This document shows, one piece after another, positions 36,136-44,821 of a DNA stretch of 64,000 bases. This stretch comes from Streptomyces sp. RPA4-2 (GTDB taxonomy: Bacteria; Actinomycetota; Actinomycetes; Streptomycetales; Streptomycetaceae), in contig NZ_CP050975.2 in NCBI RefSeq assembly GCF_012273515.2, forward strand, positions 2,604,001 through 2,668,000, written 5' to 3'. Both the position numbers and the translations under genes were made by a program. The notes under the pieces were generated by a model. It was not told the DNA's origin. It saw nothing but the letters and a program-made list of their open reading frames with translations, and made no database searches. The number at the start of each line of letters is the position of its first letter. Within the stretch, counting starts at the first letter, position 1.

Positions 36136-37457
36136 TTGCCCTCGGGTACCTTCCATCCGAACCTGGCCTTGATCGCCGCGCCGTGCGCGGGCAGGTCCTC
36201 CGCCTCCGCGAGCGTCACCACGTGGTGCGCCACGTCGGCGAGCGCGTCCCGCGTGTAGTCGACGATGTGGATGCCGCGCAGGAAGGACTGGACGGACAGG
36301 CCCGAGGAGTGGCAGGCGCAGCCGCCGGTGGGCAGCACGTGGTTGGAGCCCGCCGCGTAGTCGCCGAGCGAGACGGGGGCCCAGGGGCCGACGAAGATCG
36401 CTCCGGCGTTCCTGACCCGGTCGGCGACCGCCGCCGCGTCGGCCGTCTGGATCTCCAGGTGCTCGGCGCCGTAGGCGTCGACGACCCGCAGGCCTTCGTC
36501 GACGCCGTCGACGAGGACGATCGCGGACTGCCGGCCGTTCAGGGCCGGGACGATCCGGTCCTCGATGTGCTTGCTGGCCGCGACCTGCGGTTCGAGTTCC
36601 TTCTCCACGGCGTCCGCGAGGGCCGGCGAGTCGGTGACCAGGACGGCCGCGGCCAGGGGGTCGTGCTCGGCCTGGCTGATCAGGTCGGCGGCGACGTGCG
36701 CCGGGTCGGCGGTCTCGTCGGCGAGGACGGCGATCTCGGTCGGTCCGGCCTCCGCGTCGATGCCGATCCGGCCGGTGAAGTAGCGCTTGGCGGCGGCGAC
36801 CCAGATGTTGCCGGGGCCGGTCACCATGTCGACGGACGGGCAGGACTCGGTGCCGTACGCGAACATCGCGACGGCCGTGGCGCCGCCGGCCGCGTACACC
36901 TCGTCGACACCGAGGAGGGCGCAGGCCGCGAGAATCGTCGGGTGCGGCAGGCCGCCGAACGCGGACTGGGCCGGGGAGGCGAGCGCGATGGACCCGACGC
37001 CGGCTTCCTGCGCCGGGACCACGTTCATGATCACGGACGACGGGTACACGGAGCGGCCACCGGGGGCGTACAGCCCGACGCGGTCGACCGGCACCCACTT
37101 CTCGGTGACCGAGCCGCCCTGCACGACCTGGGTGGTGTGCGAGGTGCGGCGCTGCGCGCGGTGGACCATACGGGCCCGGCGGATGGACTCCTCCAGGGCC
37201 GCGCGGACGGCCGGGTCGAGCCGCTCCAGGGCGTCCGTGAGGGCCTCGGCCGGGACCCGCACGGCTTCCAGCCGAACGCCGTCGAACTTCTCCGCGTAGT
37301 CGATCAGTGCCGCGTCCCCCCGATGATGCACGGCCTCGCAGATCGGACGCACCTTCTCCAGGGCGGCCGATACGTCGAAGTCGGCTCGGGGCAGCAGGTC
37401 GCGCAGGGCGGTGCCTTCGGGGAGGGCGTCGCCGCGCAGATCGATTCGGGAGATCAC
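36132..37457 (-). CDS. hisD: Histidinol dehydrogenase
   Basis: 441 aa from a GTG ([14 protein letters not shown]), the start expected from S. coelicolor HisD; a 461-aa form from 37517 would run over the operator-like palindrome. Motifs: [53 protein letters not shown] with zinc ligands, and [11 protein letters not shown]. It oxidises histidinol to histidine with two NAD+. First gene of the his operon; the 173-bp region upstream is divergent with a membrane-protein gene. Confidence 0.97.
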   Translation of the reverse strand: MISRIDLRGDALPEGTALRDLLPRADFDVSAALEKVRPICEAVHHRGDAALIDYAEKFDGVRLEAVRVPAEALTDALERLDPAVRAALEESIRRARMVHRAQRRTSHTTQVVQGGSVTEKWVPVDRVGLYAPGGRSVYPSSVIMNVVPAQEAGVGSIALASPAQSAFGGLPHPTILAACALLGVDEVYAAGGATAVAMFAYGTESCPSVDMVTGPGNIWVAAAKRYFTGRIGIDAEAGPTEIAVLADETADPAHVAADLISQAEHDPLAAAVLVTDSPALADAVEKELEPQVAASKHIEDRIVPALNGRQSAIVLVDGVDEGLRVVDAYGAEHLEIQTADAAAVADRVRNAGAIFVGPWAPVSLGDYAAGSNHVLPTGGCACHSSGLSVQSFLRGIHIVDYTRDALADVAHHVVTLAEAEDLPAHGAAIKARFGWKVPEGK

Positions 37458-37497
37458 GTAGGCAATTCTCTCAGACCGAGATAAGGCGCCGGTCGCC

Positions 37498-37516
37498 TGT
37501 ATCAATGGCTGATACA
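37498..37516. promoter_or_regulatory. TGTATCA-n5-TGATACA operator-like palindrome before hisD
   Basis: A perfect 7-bp inverted repeat with a 5-base centre, 41-59 bp upstream of hisD and 115 bp upstream of the divergent gene. Minus-strand TTATCT downstream of it could act as a -10. Position and symmetry fit a repressor site for the his operon. The regulator is unknown to me. Confidence 0.55.
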
Positions 37517-37630
37517 AGCCACCCGCCCCTCCCCCGGCACATCGCCGTCACCAGTAGCGTTCGGCCTGTCACACAGCGGGCATGAACGGTTGTACGAACC
37601 CGCGAGTAGCTGGGGAGGAAGGGAAGCACC

Positions 37631-39211
37631 GTGACCGAGGGTGCCGGCATCCGCGGCGGGGACCTGCCGGACGAACTGACCGCCGCCGAGGCCGGGATGT
37701 GGCAGGCCTTCCGCAACGGCAGCGTGTACGACCTGCGCGACGGGGACATCGCCGTGGACGATCCGCACGGCGGCCACCCCTGGGGGCCCGAGCGCAGTGT
37801 GCGGGCGCGGATCGTGGCGTGGCTGCTGCTCGACGGGCCGCCCGCCCTGCAGGGCCGGGTCGCCTCCCTGAAGCTGACCGGCGTGCAGATCTCCGACGTC
37901 CTGGACCTCGCGGGCGGCACCGTGGTGCCGTACGTCGAGCTGAAGGGGTGCCGGTTCGAGAAGGAGATCCTGCTGCCGGAGGCCCGCTTCACGACCGTAC
38001 GCCTCGTCGACTGCTCGGTGCCGCGCCTGGAGGCGGCCCGGGTGCACACGGAGGGCGACCTGCATCTGCCGCGCTGCCGCTTCCACAACGGCGTACGGCT
38101 GACCGACGCGCACATCGGCACCGACCTGATGCTCAACCAGGCCGTGGTCTACCGGGACCGGCGCGGCCGCTCGATCACCGGCGACGGCATGACCGTGGGG
38201 CAGGACCTGCAGGCGGAGATGCTGGAGTCGCACGGCGAGCTGAGCCTGCGCGGCGCGACCGTCGGCGTCTCGCTCAGCCTGCGCGGCAGCAGCCTGAGCA
38301 ATCCGTACACCCGGCTCGCCCTGAACGCCCCCCAGCTCACCGTCAACCGCACGCTCTACATGACACCCGCGGCCGTCGGCGCGCCCTGGCTGACGAGCGG
38401 CACCACCCCGGCGCGCGGCACCCTGGTGCAGCGGTTCGAGTGCCGGGGCGGGATACGGCTGGACGACGGACGGTTCGGGGACGCGGTCGACTTCGAGCGG
38501 GCCCGCTTCATCTTCGACGACGACCAGGAGCTGTCACTGCTGCGGGTGCAGACGCCGGAACTGCGCTTTCTCGGGGAACGGCCCGAGCGGGGCAAGGTCG
38601 TGCTGTCCGGGGCGCGGATCGTCAACCTGGTCGACCGCGCGGACAGCTGGCCCCCGCCGGGCAATCTGCACATGGGCGGCTTCAGCTACGAGAACCTCGT
38701 GCCCCAGGGCGCGTTCCCGCTGACGCGGCGCCTGGAGTGGGTGGCGGCGGCGACCGCCGAGTACAGCCCGGAGCCGTACGAGCGGCTGGCCACCGTGCTG
38801 CGCGACTCCGGCGAGGACGAGGACGCGCGCGAGGTGCTGCTCGCCAAGCAGCGCCGCCGCCGCGAGACGCTGCCGCTCGCGGCCAAGCTGTGGGGGTACG
38901 CGCAGGACTGGACGGTCGGCTACGGGTACCGGCCCGGCCGTGCGGCCCTGTGGATGGCGCTGCTCTGGGCGGCGACGTCGATCGCCTTCTCGCACGCGAG
39001 CCATCCGCCGGTCGACGACGGCGGACATCCGCCGTGGAACGCGGCGCTGTTCGCCCTGGACCTGCTGCTGCCCGTGGTCGACCTCGGACAGGTGGGCGTC
39101 TGGCAGCTGCGCGGCGGCTGGCAGTGGCTGGCCGCCGTGGTGATCCTGCTCGGCTGGATCCTGGCGACGACGGTGGCGGCGGGAGCGACACGGCTGCTGC
39201 GACGCAGCTGA
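37631..39211 (+). CDS. Membrane protein with N-terminal helix-like repeats
   Basis: 526 aa; GTG with GAGGAAGGGAAG upstream. Residues about 80-360 show short beta-strand turns in regular rhythm (VELKGCRF, VRLVDCSV, GDLHLPRCRF, LSLRGATVG, LSLRGSSL), like a pentapeptide-type or right-handed beta-helix. Residues 390-430 are helical and charged. Then come three membrane helices near the C terminus (about 438-455, 475-490 and 500-520). Database entries for similar Streptomyces proteins use the name 'membrane-associated oxidoreductase', but I see no cofactor motif. Function unknown. Confidence 0.7.
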   Translation: MTEGAGIRGGDLPDELTAAEAGMWQAFRNGSVYDLRDGDIAVDDPHGGHPWGPERSVRARIVAWLLLDGPPALQGRVASLKLTGVQISDVLDLAGGTVVPYVELKGCRFEKEILLPEARFTTVRLVDCSVPRLEAARVHTEGDLHLPRCRFHNGVRLTDAHIGTDLMLNQAVVYRDRRGRSITGDGMTVGQDLQAEMLESHGELSLRGATVGVSLSLRGSSLSNPYTRLALNAPQLTVNRTLYMTPAAVGAPWLTSGTTPARGTLVQRFECRGGIRLDDGRFGDAVDFERARFIFDDDQELSLLRVQTPELRFLGERPERGKVVLSGARIVNLVDRADSWPPPGNLHMGGFSYENLVPQGAFPLTRRLEWVAAATAEYSPEPYERLATVLRDSGEDEDAREVLLAKQRRRRETLPLAAKLWGYAQDWTVGYGYRPGRAALWMALLWAATSIAFSHASHPPVDDGGHPPWNAALFALDLLLPVVDLGQVGVWQLRGGWQWLAAVVILLGWILATTVAAGATRLLRRS

Positions 39212-39371
39212 CGACGGTGGGGCCGGGGGCGCGGCCGCTATTGTTGACCAGGGTTCAATAGCTGAGAAACAGTCATTTTTTGCCTTTTCTTGACTGTTCG
39301 GCGTACAACCAATCGACGGTTACGAAAGCGTCACCGCCTCCCTCTGGCACGGCTCCGACCTGCGGCTTTCA

Positions 39372-40403
39372 ATGGTCGACACCATGGCACTGCTGCGCGC
39401 GCTCATCCGCACGGCCCGGATGGCCCGGAACTCCTCAGGTCTCGCCGCCGGGCTGCCCGCCGACGACGAGGTGCTGCTGGACGCCCCCGACGACCGGCTC
39501 GGGCCGGCCCTGGTCGGCGCGGGCCGCGGCGAGTACGGCATCACGGCCAAGCTGCTCGCCACCACCCGTGAGGCCGCCGAGTGGGAGAACCGCGACCGCT
39601 ACACGATGCGTCTCGCCGGCTTCGCGCGCAGCCGCGGCGAATGGCTCGACACCTGGCAGAGCGACTCCCCGCACGACCCGGACGCGCTGCTGGTCAAGGC
39701 CGAACTCGCGGTGCGCCGCTGGTGGGACTCGCCCGCCCGCGCCGAACTGCTGCGCCAGGTCGGCCCGCTGATCACGGCCGCCGCCGAGGGGGACCCGCAC
39801 GACCCGGTGCCCTGGCGGATCGCGCTCGACCACGCCAGGGGGACCAACGCCGGGCACACCGAGTTCGAGAAGCTGTGGGGCGAGGCCGTACGCCGCTCCC
39901 CGCACCACTACGGATGCCACGTCGCCGCCCTGAAGTACCTCTCGGCCGCCTGGTACGGCTCGCACCGTGAGTGCTTCGACTTCGCCGAGCGGGCCGCCCA
40001 GGACGCGCTGCCCGGCTCCCTGGTGCAGGCCCTCCCGGTACGCGCGGCCTTCGCGTTCCTGACCGAGGGCGGCGGGGCCGTGGTGCCGCGCGAGCGGCTC
40101 GACGCGGCGGCCGACCTCGCCATCGCGGTCTCGGCGGCCTACGGTCCCGCCGATCCGTGGCCCGCCGAGGTCCGCAACCTGCTCACCTACGTCCTGATCA
40201 GGCTGGAGCGCTGGACGGACGCCCTGGAACAGCTCCGTCTGATCGGTCCCTACGCCACGTCGTTCCCCTGGGACCGGGTCTCCGACGACCCCCTGGGCCA
40301 GTTCCTGGAACTGCGCGACGGGGTACGTCTGGAGGTCGCGTCCCGCATGCCCGTACATCCACGGAGTGAGCACGGCGGACGCGCTCCCTCCGGCGACCAT
40401 TAG
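39372..40403 (+). CDS. Soluble alpha-helical repeat protein of unknown function
   Basis: 343 aa (or 339 from ATG at 39384). No signal or membrane segment. Rhythmic helical pairs such as RYTMRLAGFARSRGEWLDTW, ALLVKAELAVRRWWDS and VPWRIALDHARGTNAGHTEFEKLWGEAVRRSPHHYGCHVAALKYL look like TPR-type repeats that bind a peptide or partner. I do not recognise the family. The 160-bp region before it is AT-rich with two TTGAC hexamers (39245 and 39290) but no well-spaced -10. Confidence 0.7.
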   Translation: MVDTMALLRALIRTARMARNSSGLAAGLPADDEVLLDAPDDRLGPALVGAGRGEYGITAKLLATTREAAEWENRDRYTMRLAGFARSRGEWLDTWQSDSPHDPDALLVKAELAVRRWWDSPARAELLRQVGPLITAAAEGDPHDPVPWRIALDHARGTNAGHTEFEKLWGEAVRRSPHHYGCHVAALKYLSAAWYGSHRECFDFAERAAQDALPGSLVQALPVRAAFAFLTEGGGAVVPRERLDAAADLAIAVSAAYGPADPWPAEVRNLLTYVLIRLERWTDALEQLRLIGPYATSFPWDRVSDDPLGQFLELRDGVRLEVASRMPVHPRSEHGGRAPSGDH

Positions 40404-40406
40404 GCT
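40401..40406 (+). promoter_or_regulatory. -10 box TAGGCT of a leaderless transcript
   Basis: TAGGCT followed by 8 nt and the GTG at 40415, with no Shine-Dalgarno sequence. It overlaps the last codon and stop of the upstream gene. Confidence 0.5.
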
Positions 40407-40414
40407 TGCCCGTC

Positions 40415-41155
40415 GTGACCACCGTCCGGCTCCCCCTCTTCCCGCTGAACTCGGTACTGTTCCCCGGGCTCGTGCTGCCTCTGAACATCTTCGAGGAGCG
40501 CTATCGCGCCATGATGCGCGACCTGCTGAAGACCCCCGAGGATGAACCGCGCCGGTTCGCCGTCGTCGCCATCCGCGACGGCCACGAGGTCGCGGCGAGC
40601 GGCCCCGGCATGCCGGACCAGACCGCGGTGCCCGACCGCGGGGCCGCCGCCGGCTTCGGCGACAACCCCTTCCTCGCCTTCCACGAGGTGGGCTGCATCG
40701 CGGACGCGGCGACCATCCGGGAACGTGCCGACGGCAGCTTCGAGGTGCTGGCCACCGGAACCACACGGGTACGGCTGCTGTCCGTGGAGGCCTCCGGCGC
40801 GTTCCTCACCGCCGAGCTGGAGGAACTGCCGGAGGAACCGGGCGAGGAGGCGGGCGCGCTCGCCGAAGGCGTCCTGCGCGCCTTCCGCCAGTACCAGAAG
40901 CGGCTCGCCGGCGCCCGCGAGCGCTCCCTGTCCACCGGCGCCGACCTCCCGGACGAACCGGCCGTGGTCTCCTACCTGGTGGCGGCCGCCGCGATGCTGG
41001 ACATCCCGGCGAAGCAGAAGCTGCTCCAGGCCTCCGACACGGCCTCCCGCCTCCGCGAGGAGCTGAAACTCCTGCGCGCCGAGACCGCGATCATCCGTAA
41101 TCTGCCGTCGTTGCCGGCATCGGACCTGACCCGCGGTCCGACGAGCCTGAACTGA
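40415..41155 (+). CDS. LON substrate-binding domain protein
   Basis: 246 aa; GTG chosen by the TAGGCT box and the fit of LPLFPLNSVLFPGLVLPLNIFEERYRAMMRDLL to the start of the Lon N-terminal (PUA-like) domain. GTTRVRLLSVE is the second conserved strand, and the C-terminal 80 residues are helical. It has no ATPase or protease domain, so it is not Lon itself. Stand-alone LON-domain proteins may bind unfolded or target proteins. It is followed closely by the ybaK gene. Confidence 0.88.
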   Translation: MTTVRLPLFPLNSVLFPGLVLPLNIFEERYRAMMRDLLKTPEDEPRRFAVVAIRDGHEVAASGPGMPDQTAVPDRGAAAGFGDNPFLAFHEVGCIADAATIRERADGSFEVLATGTTRVRLLSVEASGAFLTAELEELPEEPGEEAGALAEGVLRAFRQYQKRLAGARERSLSTGADLPDEPAVVSYLVAAAAMLDIPAKQKLLQASDTASRLREELKLLRAETAIIRNLPSLPASDLTRGPTSLN

Positions 41156-41181
41156 CACCCCTCGCACATCCGGGAAGGCCG

Positions 41182-41685
41182 ATGGCGAAGAAGCCGAAGA
41201 AACAGCAGCAGTCCGGGGGCACCCCCGCGACCGTCGCCCTGACGGCGGCGGGCGTCGCGTACACGGTGCACGCCTACGAGCACGACCCCGCACACCCCTC
41301 CTACGGCGAGGAGGCGGCCGAGGCGATGGGCGTCTCCCCCGACCGGGTCTTCAAGACCCTGGTCGCGGACGTGGACGGCGCCCTCGTCGTGGCCGTGGTC
41401 CCGGTCGCCGGCTCCCTGGACCTGAAGGCCCTGGCCACGGCGGTGGGCGGCAAACGGGCGGCGATGGCGGACCCGGCGGCCGCCGAACGCACGACGGGCT
41501 ACGTCCGCGGCGGCATCTCACCCCTCGGCCAGCGCAGGAAACTCCGTACGGTGCTGGACGCGTCCGCCCGGCTGCACGAGACGATCTGTGTCTCGGCGGG
41601 GCGCCGCGGCCTGGAGGTGGAGCTCGCCCCCGACGACCTGGCGGCCCTCACGGAGGCCGTACACGCGCCTGTCGCACGGGACTGA
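41182..41685 (+). CDS. ybaK: Cys-tRNA(Pro) deacylase, YbaK type
   Basis: 167 aa. AEAMGVSPDRVFKTLVADVDGALVVAVVPV with the catalytic Lys in the VFKTL strand, and GGISPLGQRRKL as the second signature. YbaK proteins hydrolyse cysteine wrongly attached to tRNA-Pro. The protein starts with a Lys-rich segment (AKKPKKQQQ) that may help bind RNA. It lies 26 bp behind the LON-domain gene and ends before an interspersed repeat that may be the terminator. Confidence 0.9.
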   Translation: MAKKPKKQQQSGGTPATVALTAAGVAYTVHAYEHDPAHPSYGEEAAEAMGVSPDRVFKTLVADVDGALVVAVVPVAGSLDLKALATAVGGKRAAMADPAAAERTTGYVRGGISPLGQRRKLRTVLDASARLHETICVSAGRRGLEVELAPDDLAALTEAVHAPVARD

Positions 41686-41773
41686 ACCGGGGGCCCGCCC
41701 GTACCTGGGTGCTGCCGCCCCCCACTTCGGCCTGAAAGACACACCCCGGCCGGAACCGTCGGCCCGCGCCCGC

Positions 41774-41848
41774 ATCTCCAGCCCGTCCGGCGTTTGAGGA
41801 CGAGCCCTTCGGGCGATGGCGGGGGTCCAGGGGGCGCAGCCCCCAGGA
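41774..41848. repeat. Streptomyces interspersed intergenic repeat with terminal hairpin
   Basis: The stretch CAGCCCGTCCGGCGTTTGAG followed by GACGAG and a GGGGGTCCAGGGGGCGCAGCCCCCAGG end is a repeat that I recognise from many Streptomyces intergenic regions. Its end forms GGGGGC-GCA-GCCCCC (41830-41844) extended by TCC/GGA past an A-A mismatch. It lies between convergent genes and probably terminates both. Confidence 0.7.
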
Positions 41849-41899
41849 CGGGTCGGGCAGGGGCGGCGGGAGCGAAACACCCCGAGGCCGGTGGACTCC

Positions 41900-42562
41900 T
41901 CAGCCCGCCGGAGGCCCCGGCGGAAACTCCGGGTACGGACTCTCGTAGGGATCCGGATCCCGCGGCCCGAACAACGCGGTCAACCCCAGATGCACCACCA
42001 ACGCCCCCAGCGACCAGGCCAGCAACGCCCCCTTCGCCCCCAGCTTCAACGGCGCGGAGAAGGTCACCCCCTTGCCCACGGCCTTGGCATGGGCGACCAC
42101 GTTCTGCGTGGGCCCCAGATAGACGCCGAGCCGCCACGCGAGCAGCGACCCGAGCAGACCGCCCACGGCGAGCCCCACGACCAGCGGCACACCCCCGCGC
42201 CGCCGCACCAGGAACACCACGGCTGCGCTGACCACCCCGAACCCGAGCGCCAGCAGCGTGAACGTTCCGTCCACCCCGATGGCCTGCTCCCCCTCGGTGT
42301 CCTTCAGATACACGGCCGTGTCGTCCGCGACCAGCGGCACATGCGGCGCCAGCCACCACCACAGCACGCCGAGCAGCACCCCCGCCAACGCCACCGCCAC
42401 CGTGATGACGGCGGCGTCCCGCACTTCCGTCTTCATCCCGGGCCCATCCTTCTCGTACCCGGCGTACCCGGCGGCGCCACCGGCGGGCGGAGCCTGCCAC
42501 CCGTGGGCGTTGTCCGAGGGCTGATGATGCGGCGGCGGAGGCGGAGTCAGCGGTGCGGTCAC
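41900..42562 (-). CDS. DUF2567 membrane protein
   Basis: 220 aa from GTG. A Pro/Gly-rich N-terminal tail (about 1-50) is followed by four membrane helices, with LWWWLAPHVPLVADDTAVYLKDTEGEQAIGVDGTFTLLALGFG (after helix 1) and LLGSLLAWRLGVYLGP as the DUF2567 signature. Orientation and the long external loop suggest a membrane sensor or scaffold. Function unknown. It follows an ABC exporter pair on the same strand. Confidence 0.82.
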   Translation of the reverse strand: MTAPLTPPPPPHHQPSDNAHGWQAPPAGGAAGYAGYEKDGPGMKTEVRDAAVITVAVALAGVLLGVLWWWLAPHVPLVADDTAVYLKDTEGEQAIGVDGTFTLLALGFGVVSAAVVFLVRRRGGVPLVVGLAVGGLLGSLLAWRLGVYLGPTQNVVAHAKAVGKGVTFSAPLKLGAKGALLAWSLGALVVHLGLTALFGPRDPDPYESPYPEFPPGPPAG

Positions 42563-42596
42563 CCTGACATCGTGCCAGGCCCGGCTGTCGGCCGCG

Positions 42597-43433
42597 TCAC
42601 CGGACGGCCGCCCGGCGGTACGCCCAGGTCGCCACGGCCAGCGAGGCGACCCCGACGCCCGCGCAGACGGCGAGGTCACCGAGGACGAAGGTCCAGTCCG
42701 GATGCGCCCCGAAAGTCCGTGCGAAGGCCTCGACGCCGTACGTCGAAGGCAGCAGATCACGCCCGTACTGCACGACCGTCGGCAGCCGGTCGGCCGGCAG
42801 CACCCCCAGCAGCAGCGCCGCGGACATGCCCAGCTGCCCCAGCAGCGTCGCGAGCTCGGGCCGCGGCGCGAGCAGCCCGAGCGCCGCTCCCAGTCCGGCG
42901 AGCGCCGCGCCCGCGAGCGGGATCACCGCCACGAGCACCCACAGATGGGCCATCGGCAGCCCGAAGAGCACACAGCCGAAGACGGCGGTGGCGACGGTCC
43001 CGGGCACGGTGAAGGACGCGTACGCGCCCGCGGCACCGAGCACGACGGCCGCCGGCGGCACGGGCAGTGTCGCGTAGTGGTCGAGGCCGCCGCTGGACCG
43101 CAGGTGCCCGAAGTACTGCGCGAGGAGGTTGAGCGCGACGAAGGCGACCACCAGGACCGACGCCCCGGCCACCACGGCCCGTGCCTCGCCCCCGCCGTCC
43201 ACCACGCCCCGCATCAGGATCATGATCCCGACGGACTGGAAGGTGGCCACGAACAGCAGCGGGATCCGCGCCACGCGTGCCCGGGAGAGCTGCGCCCGGT
43301 ACACGGCGGCGAGGGAGGGCCACAGCCGTGCCCTCGGCCCGAGTTCCACGGCGTCGCCGATCTCCTCGGCCACGGACGGCGCGCTGCCCGGCAGCACCTC
43401 TGCGGTGACGACACCGGCGGGTACGACACTCAC
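42597..43433 (-). CDS. ABC-2 type transporter permease
   Basis: 278 aa from GTG. About six hydrophobic segments after a 50-residue cytoplasmic start; FGHLRSSGGLDHYATLPVPP is the coupling segment often seen in ABC-2 permeases. Together with the ATPase gene upstream it forms an exporter. The 109-bp gap to the ATPase gene shows no terminator. Substrate unknown (lipids, antibiotics and polysaccharides are all possible in this family). Confidence 0.9.
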   Translation of the reverse strand: MSVVPAGVVTAEVLPGSAPSVAEEIGDAVELGPRARLWPSLAAVYRAQLSRARVARIPLLFVATFQSVGIMILMRGVVDGGGEARAVVAGASVLVVAFVALNLLAQYFGHLRSSGGLDHYATLPVPPAAVVLGAAGAYASFTVPGTVATAVFGCVLFGLPMAHLWVLVAVIPLAGAALAGLGAALGLLAPRPELATLLGQLGMSAALLLGVLPADRLPTVVQYGRDLLPSTYGVEAFARTFGAHPDWTFVLGDLAVCAGVGVASLAVATWAYRRAAVR

Positions 43434-43542
43434 GTCGAGCTGCTCCTCTTCGCTCCGGCAGCCGTCCTGTCCCTGTTGCGCACGCCCATGACGCCCCTCC
43501 CCGTCCGTACAGACTCCCCTACGGATTCCAGGCCCCTCCCGC

Positions 43543-44565
43543 TCACGCCTTCACCAGCCCCTGCGTGTCGCCGCCGAGCGCCAGGTACACGTCCTCCAGG
43601 CTCGGCGTAGCCAGGGTGAAGTCGTCGAGCGCGGCGAAGGCCGCGCCGCCTGTGACCGTGGCGACCGCCGCGCGGGCCTCCTCGGGCGCGAGCCGGAGGG
43701 TCCAGCGGCGGCCCGACTCGACGGCCCGGGAGCGCAGCGCGGCGACCTCGGGCACGTCCAGCGGGGCGTTCTCGCGCCAGACGAGTTCGACCCGGACCTC
43801 GCCCGCGACCCGCTCCTTCAGACCGGCCGGGGTGTCGCAGGCGATGACGCGGCCGCGGTCGAGGACGGCGACCCGGTCGAGGACGGTCTCGGCCTCGATG
43901 ACGTTGTGGGTGACCAGCAGCACGGTCGTACCGCGCTCGGCCCGGCGCCGGTCGACAGCGGCCCAGACGGCCCGCCGGGCGACGGGGTCCATTCCGGTGG
44001 TCGGCTCGTCGAGGACCAGCAGCGGCCGCTCCCCGACGAGTGCGGCGGCGACGCAGGCGAGCCGCCGCTGTCCGCCCGACAGCTTCTTCAGGGGGCGGGA
44101 GGCCAGCGGCGTCAGACCCAGCTCGTCGAGGACGGCGTCCCGCTCGGCCCGTGCCTCGCGGAGCTCCAGTCCGCGCAGTCGCCCGGTCGTCTCCGCCGCC
44201 AGCGACACGGTCAGCTCGTCGAGGGCGGTGGACTCCTGTCCGAGGTAGGCGAGGATCCGCGCCGCCCGCTCGGGGTGGCGCACGATGTCGTGCCCGAGGA
44301 TCTCGACACTGCCGCTGTCGGGCCGCATGAGTCCGGTGAGCTGGCGGACGAGGGTCGACTTGCCGGCGCCGTTCGGCCCGAGCAGTCCGAAGATCTCGCC
44401 GCGCCGGATGTCCAGCCGTACCCCGTCGGTGGCCCGCACCTCGGGCGTGCCGGGGGCGCCCCGGCGTCCGCGGACGGCCGGATAGGTCTTGGTCAGCGCG
44501 CGCACCGCGCACACGAGACCGCCCCCGTGTCCGTTCCGGACTGCCTGTGCCGTGCGCGTACTCAC
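43543..44565 (-). CDS. ABC transporter ATP-binding protein
   Basis: 340 aa from a GTG preceded by TAGGCT 8 nt upstream on the minus strand (leaderless pattern). Walker A GPNGAGKS at 63-70, signature LSGGQRRLACVAAAL, Walker B PLLVLDEPTTGMDP and the H-loop VTHN are intact. The extra C-terminal 90 residues (VRVELVWRENAPLDVPE...) are the regulatory extension typical of ABC-2 drug exporter ATPases. It powers the downstream permease. Confidence 0.93.
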   Translation of the reverse strand: MSTRTAQAVRNGHGGGLVCAVRALTKTYPAVRGRRGAPGTPEVRATDGVRLDIRRGEIFGLLGPNGAGKSTLVRQLTGLMRPDSGSVEILGHDIVRHPERAARILAYLGQESTALDELTVSLAAETTGRLRGLELREARAERDAVLDELGLTPLASRPLKKLSGGQRRLACVAAALVGERPLLVLDEPTTGMDPVARRAVWAAVDRRRAERGTTVLLVTHNVIEAETVLDRVAVLDRGRVIACDTPAGLKERVAGEVRVELVWRENAPLDVPEVAALRSRAVESGRRWTLRLAPEEARAAVATVTGGAAFAALDDFTLATPSLEDVYLALGGDTQGLVKA

Positions 44566-44672
44566 GAAGGACGAGCCTACGGGGTCCGATGCCCCGTTAT
44601 GCGCCCGGGGCCCTCGCCTCAGCCCGGTCCCGAGCCGCGCTGGACCGGGTCTCGAGCCCGGCATGCGCTCGG

Positions 44673-44693
44673 CCGGCTCCTCCACGGAGCCGG
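44673..44693. terminator. Hairpin after the NYN-domain gene
   Basis: CCGGCTCC (44673-44680) and GGAGCCGG (44686-44693) pair perfectly around TCCAC. It lies in the 256-bp space between the NYN gene and the ABC ATPase, both on the minus strand; nothing else is evident in that space. Confidence 0.5.
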
Positions 44694-44821
44694 ACCCGGC
44701 AGGCTCCTTCACGGGCTCGGGCGGCCCTGTGACCAGCTCCCGCCCACCCGCGGCGGAGGAAGCGGAAGAGGAGCGGACGGCGGCCCGACCGGCCTCTGCG
44801 GGGGTTCGACGGCTCCCCGGT

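Noticed and set aside
37582..39261. 559-codon frame overlapping the membrane protein gene
   Set aside because: Arg/Ala/Gly-rich out-of-frame reading of the same DNA. The other frame has membrane helices and normal codon use.
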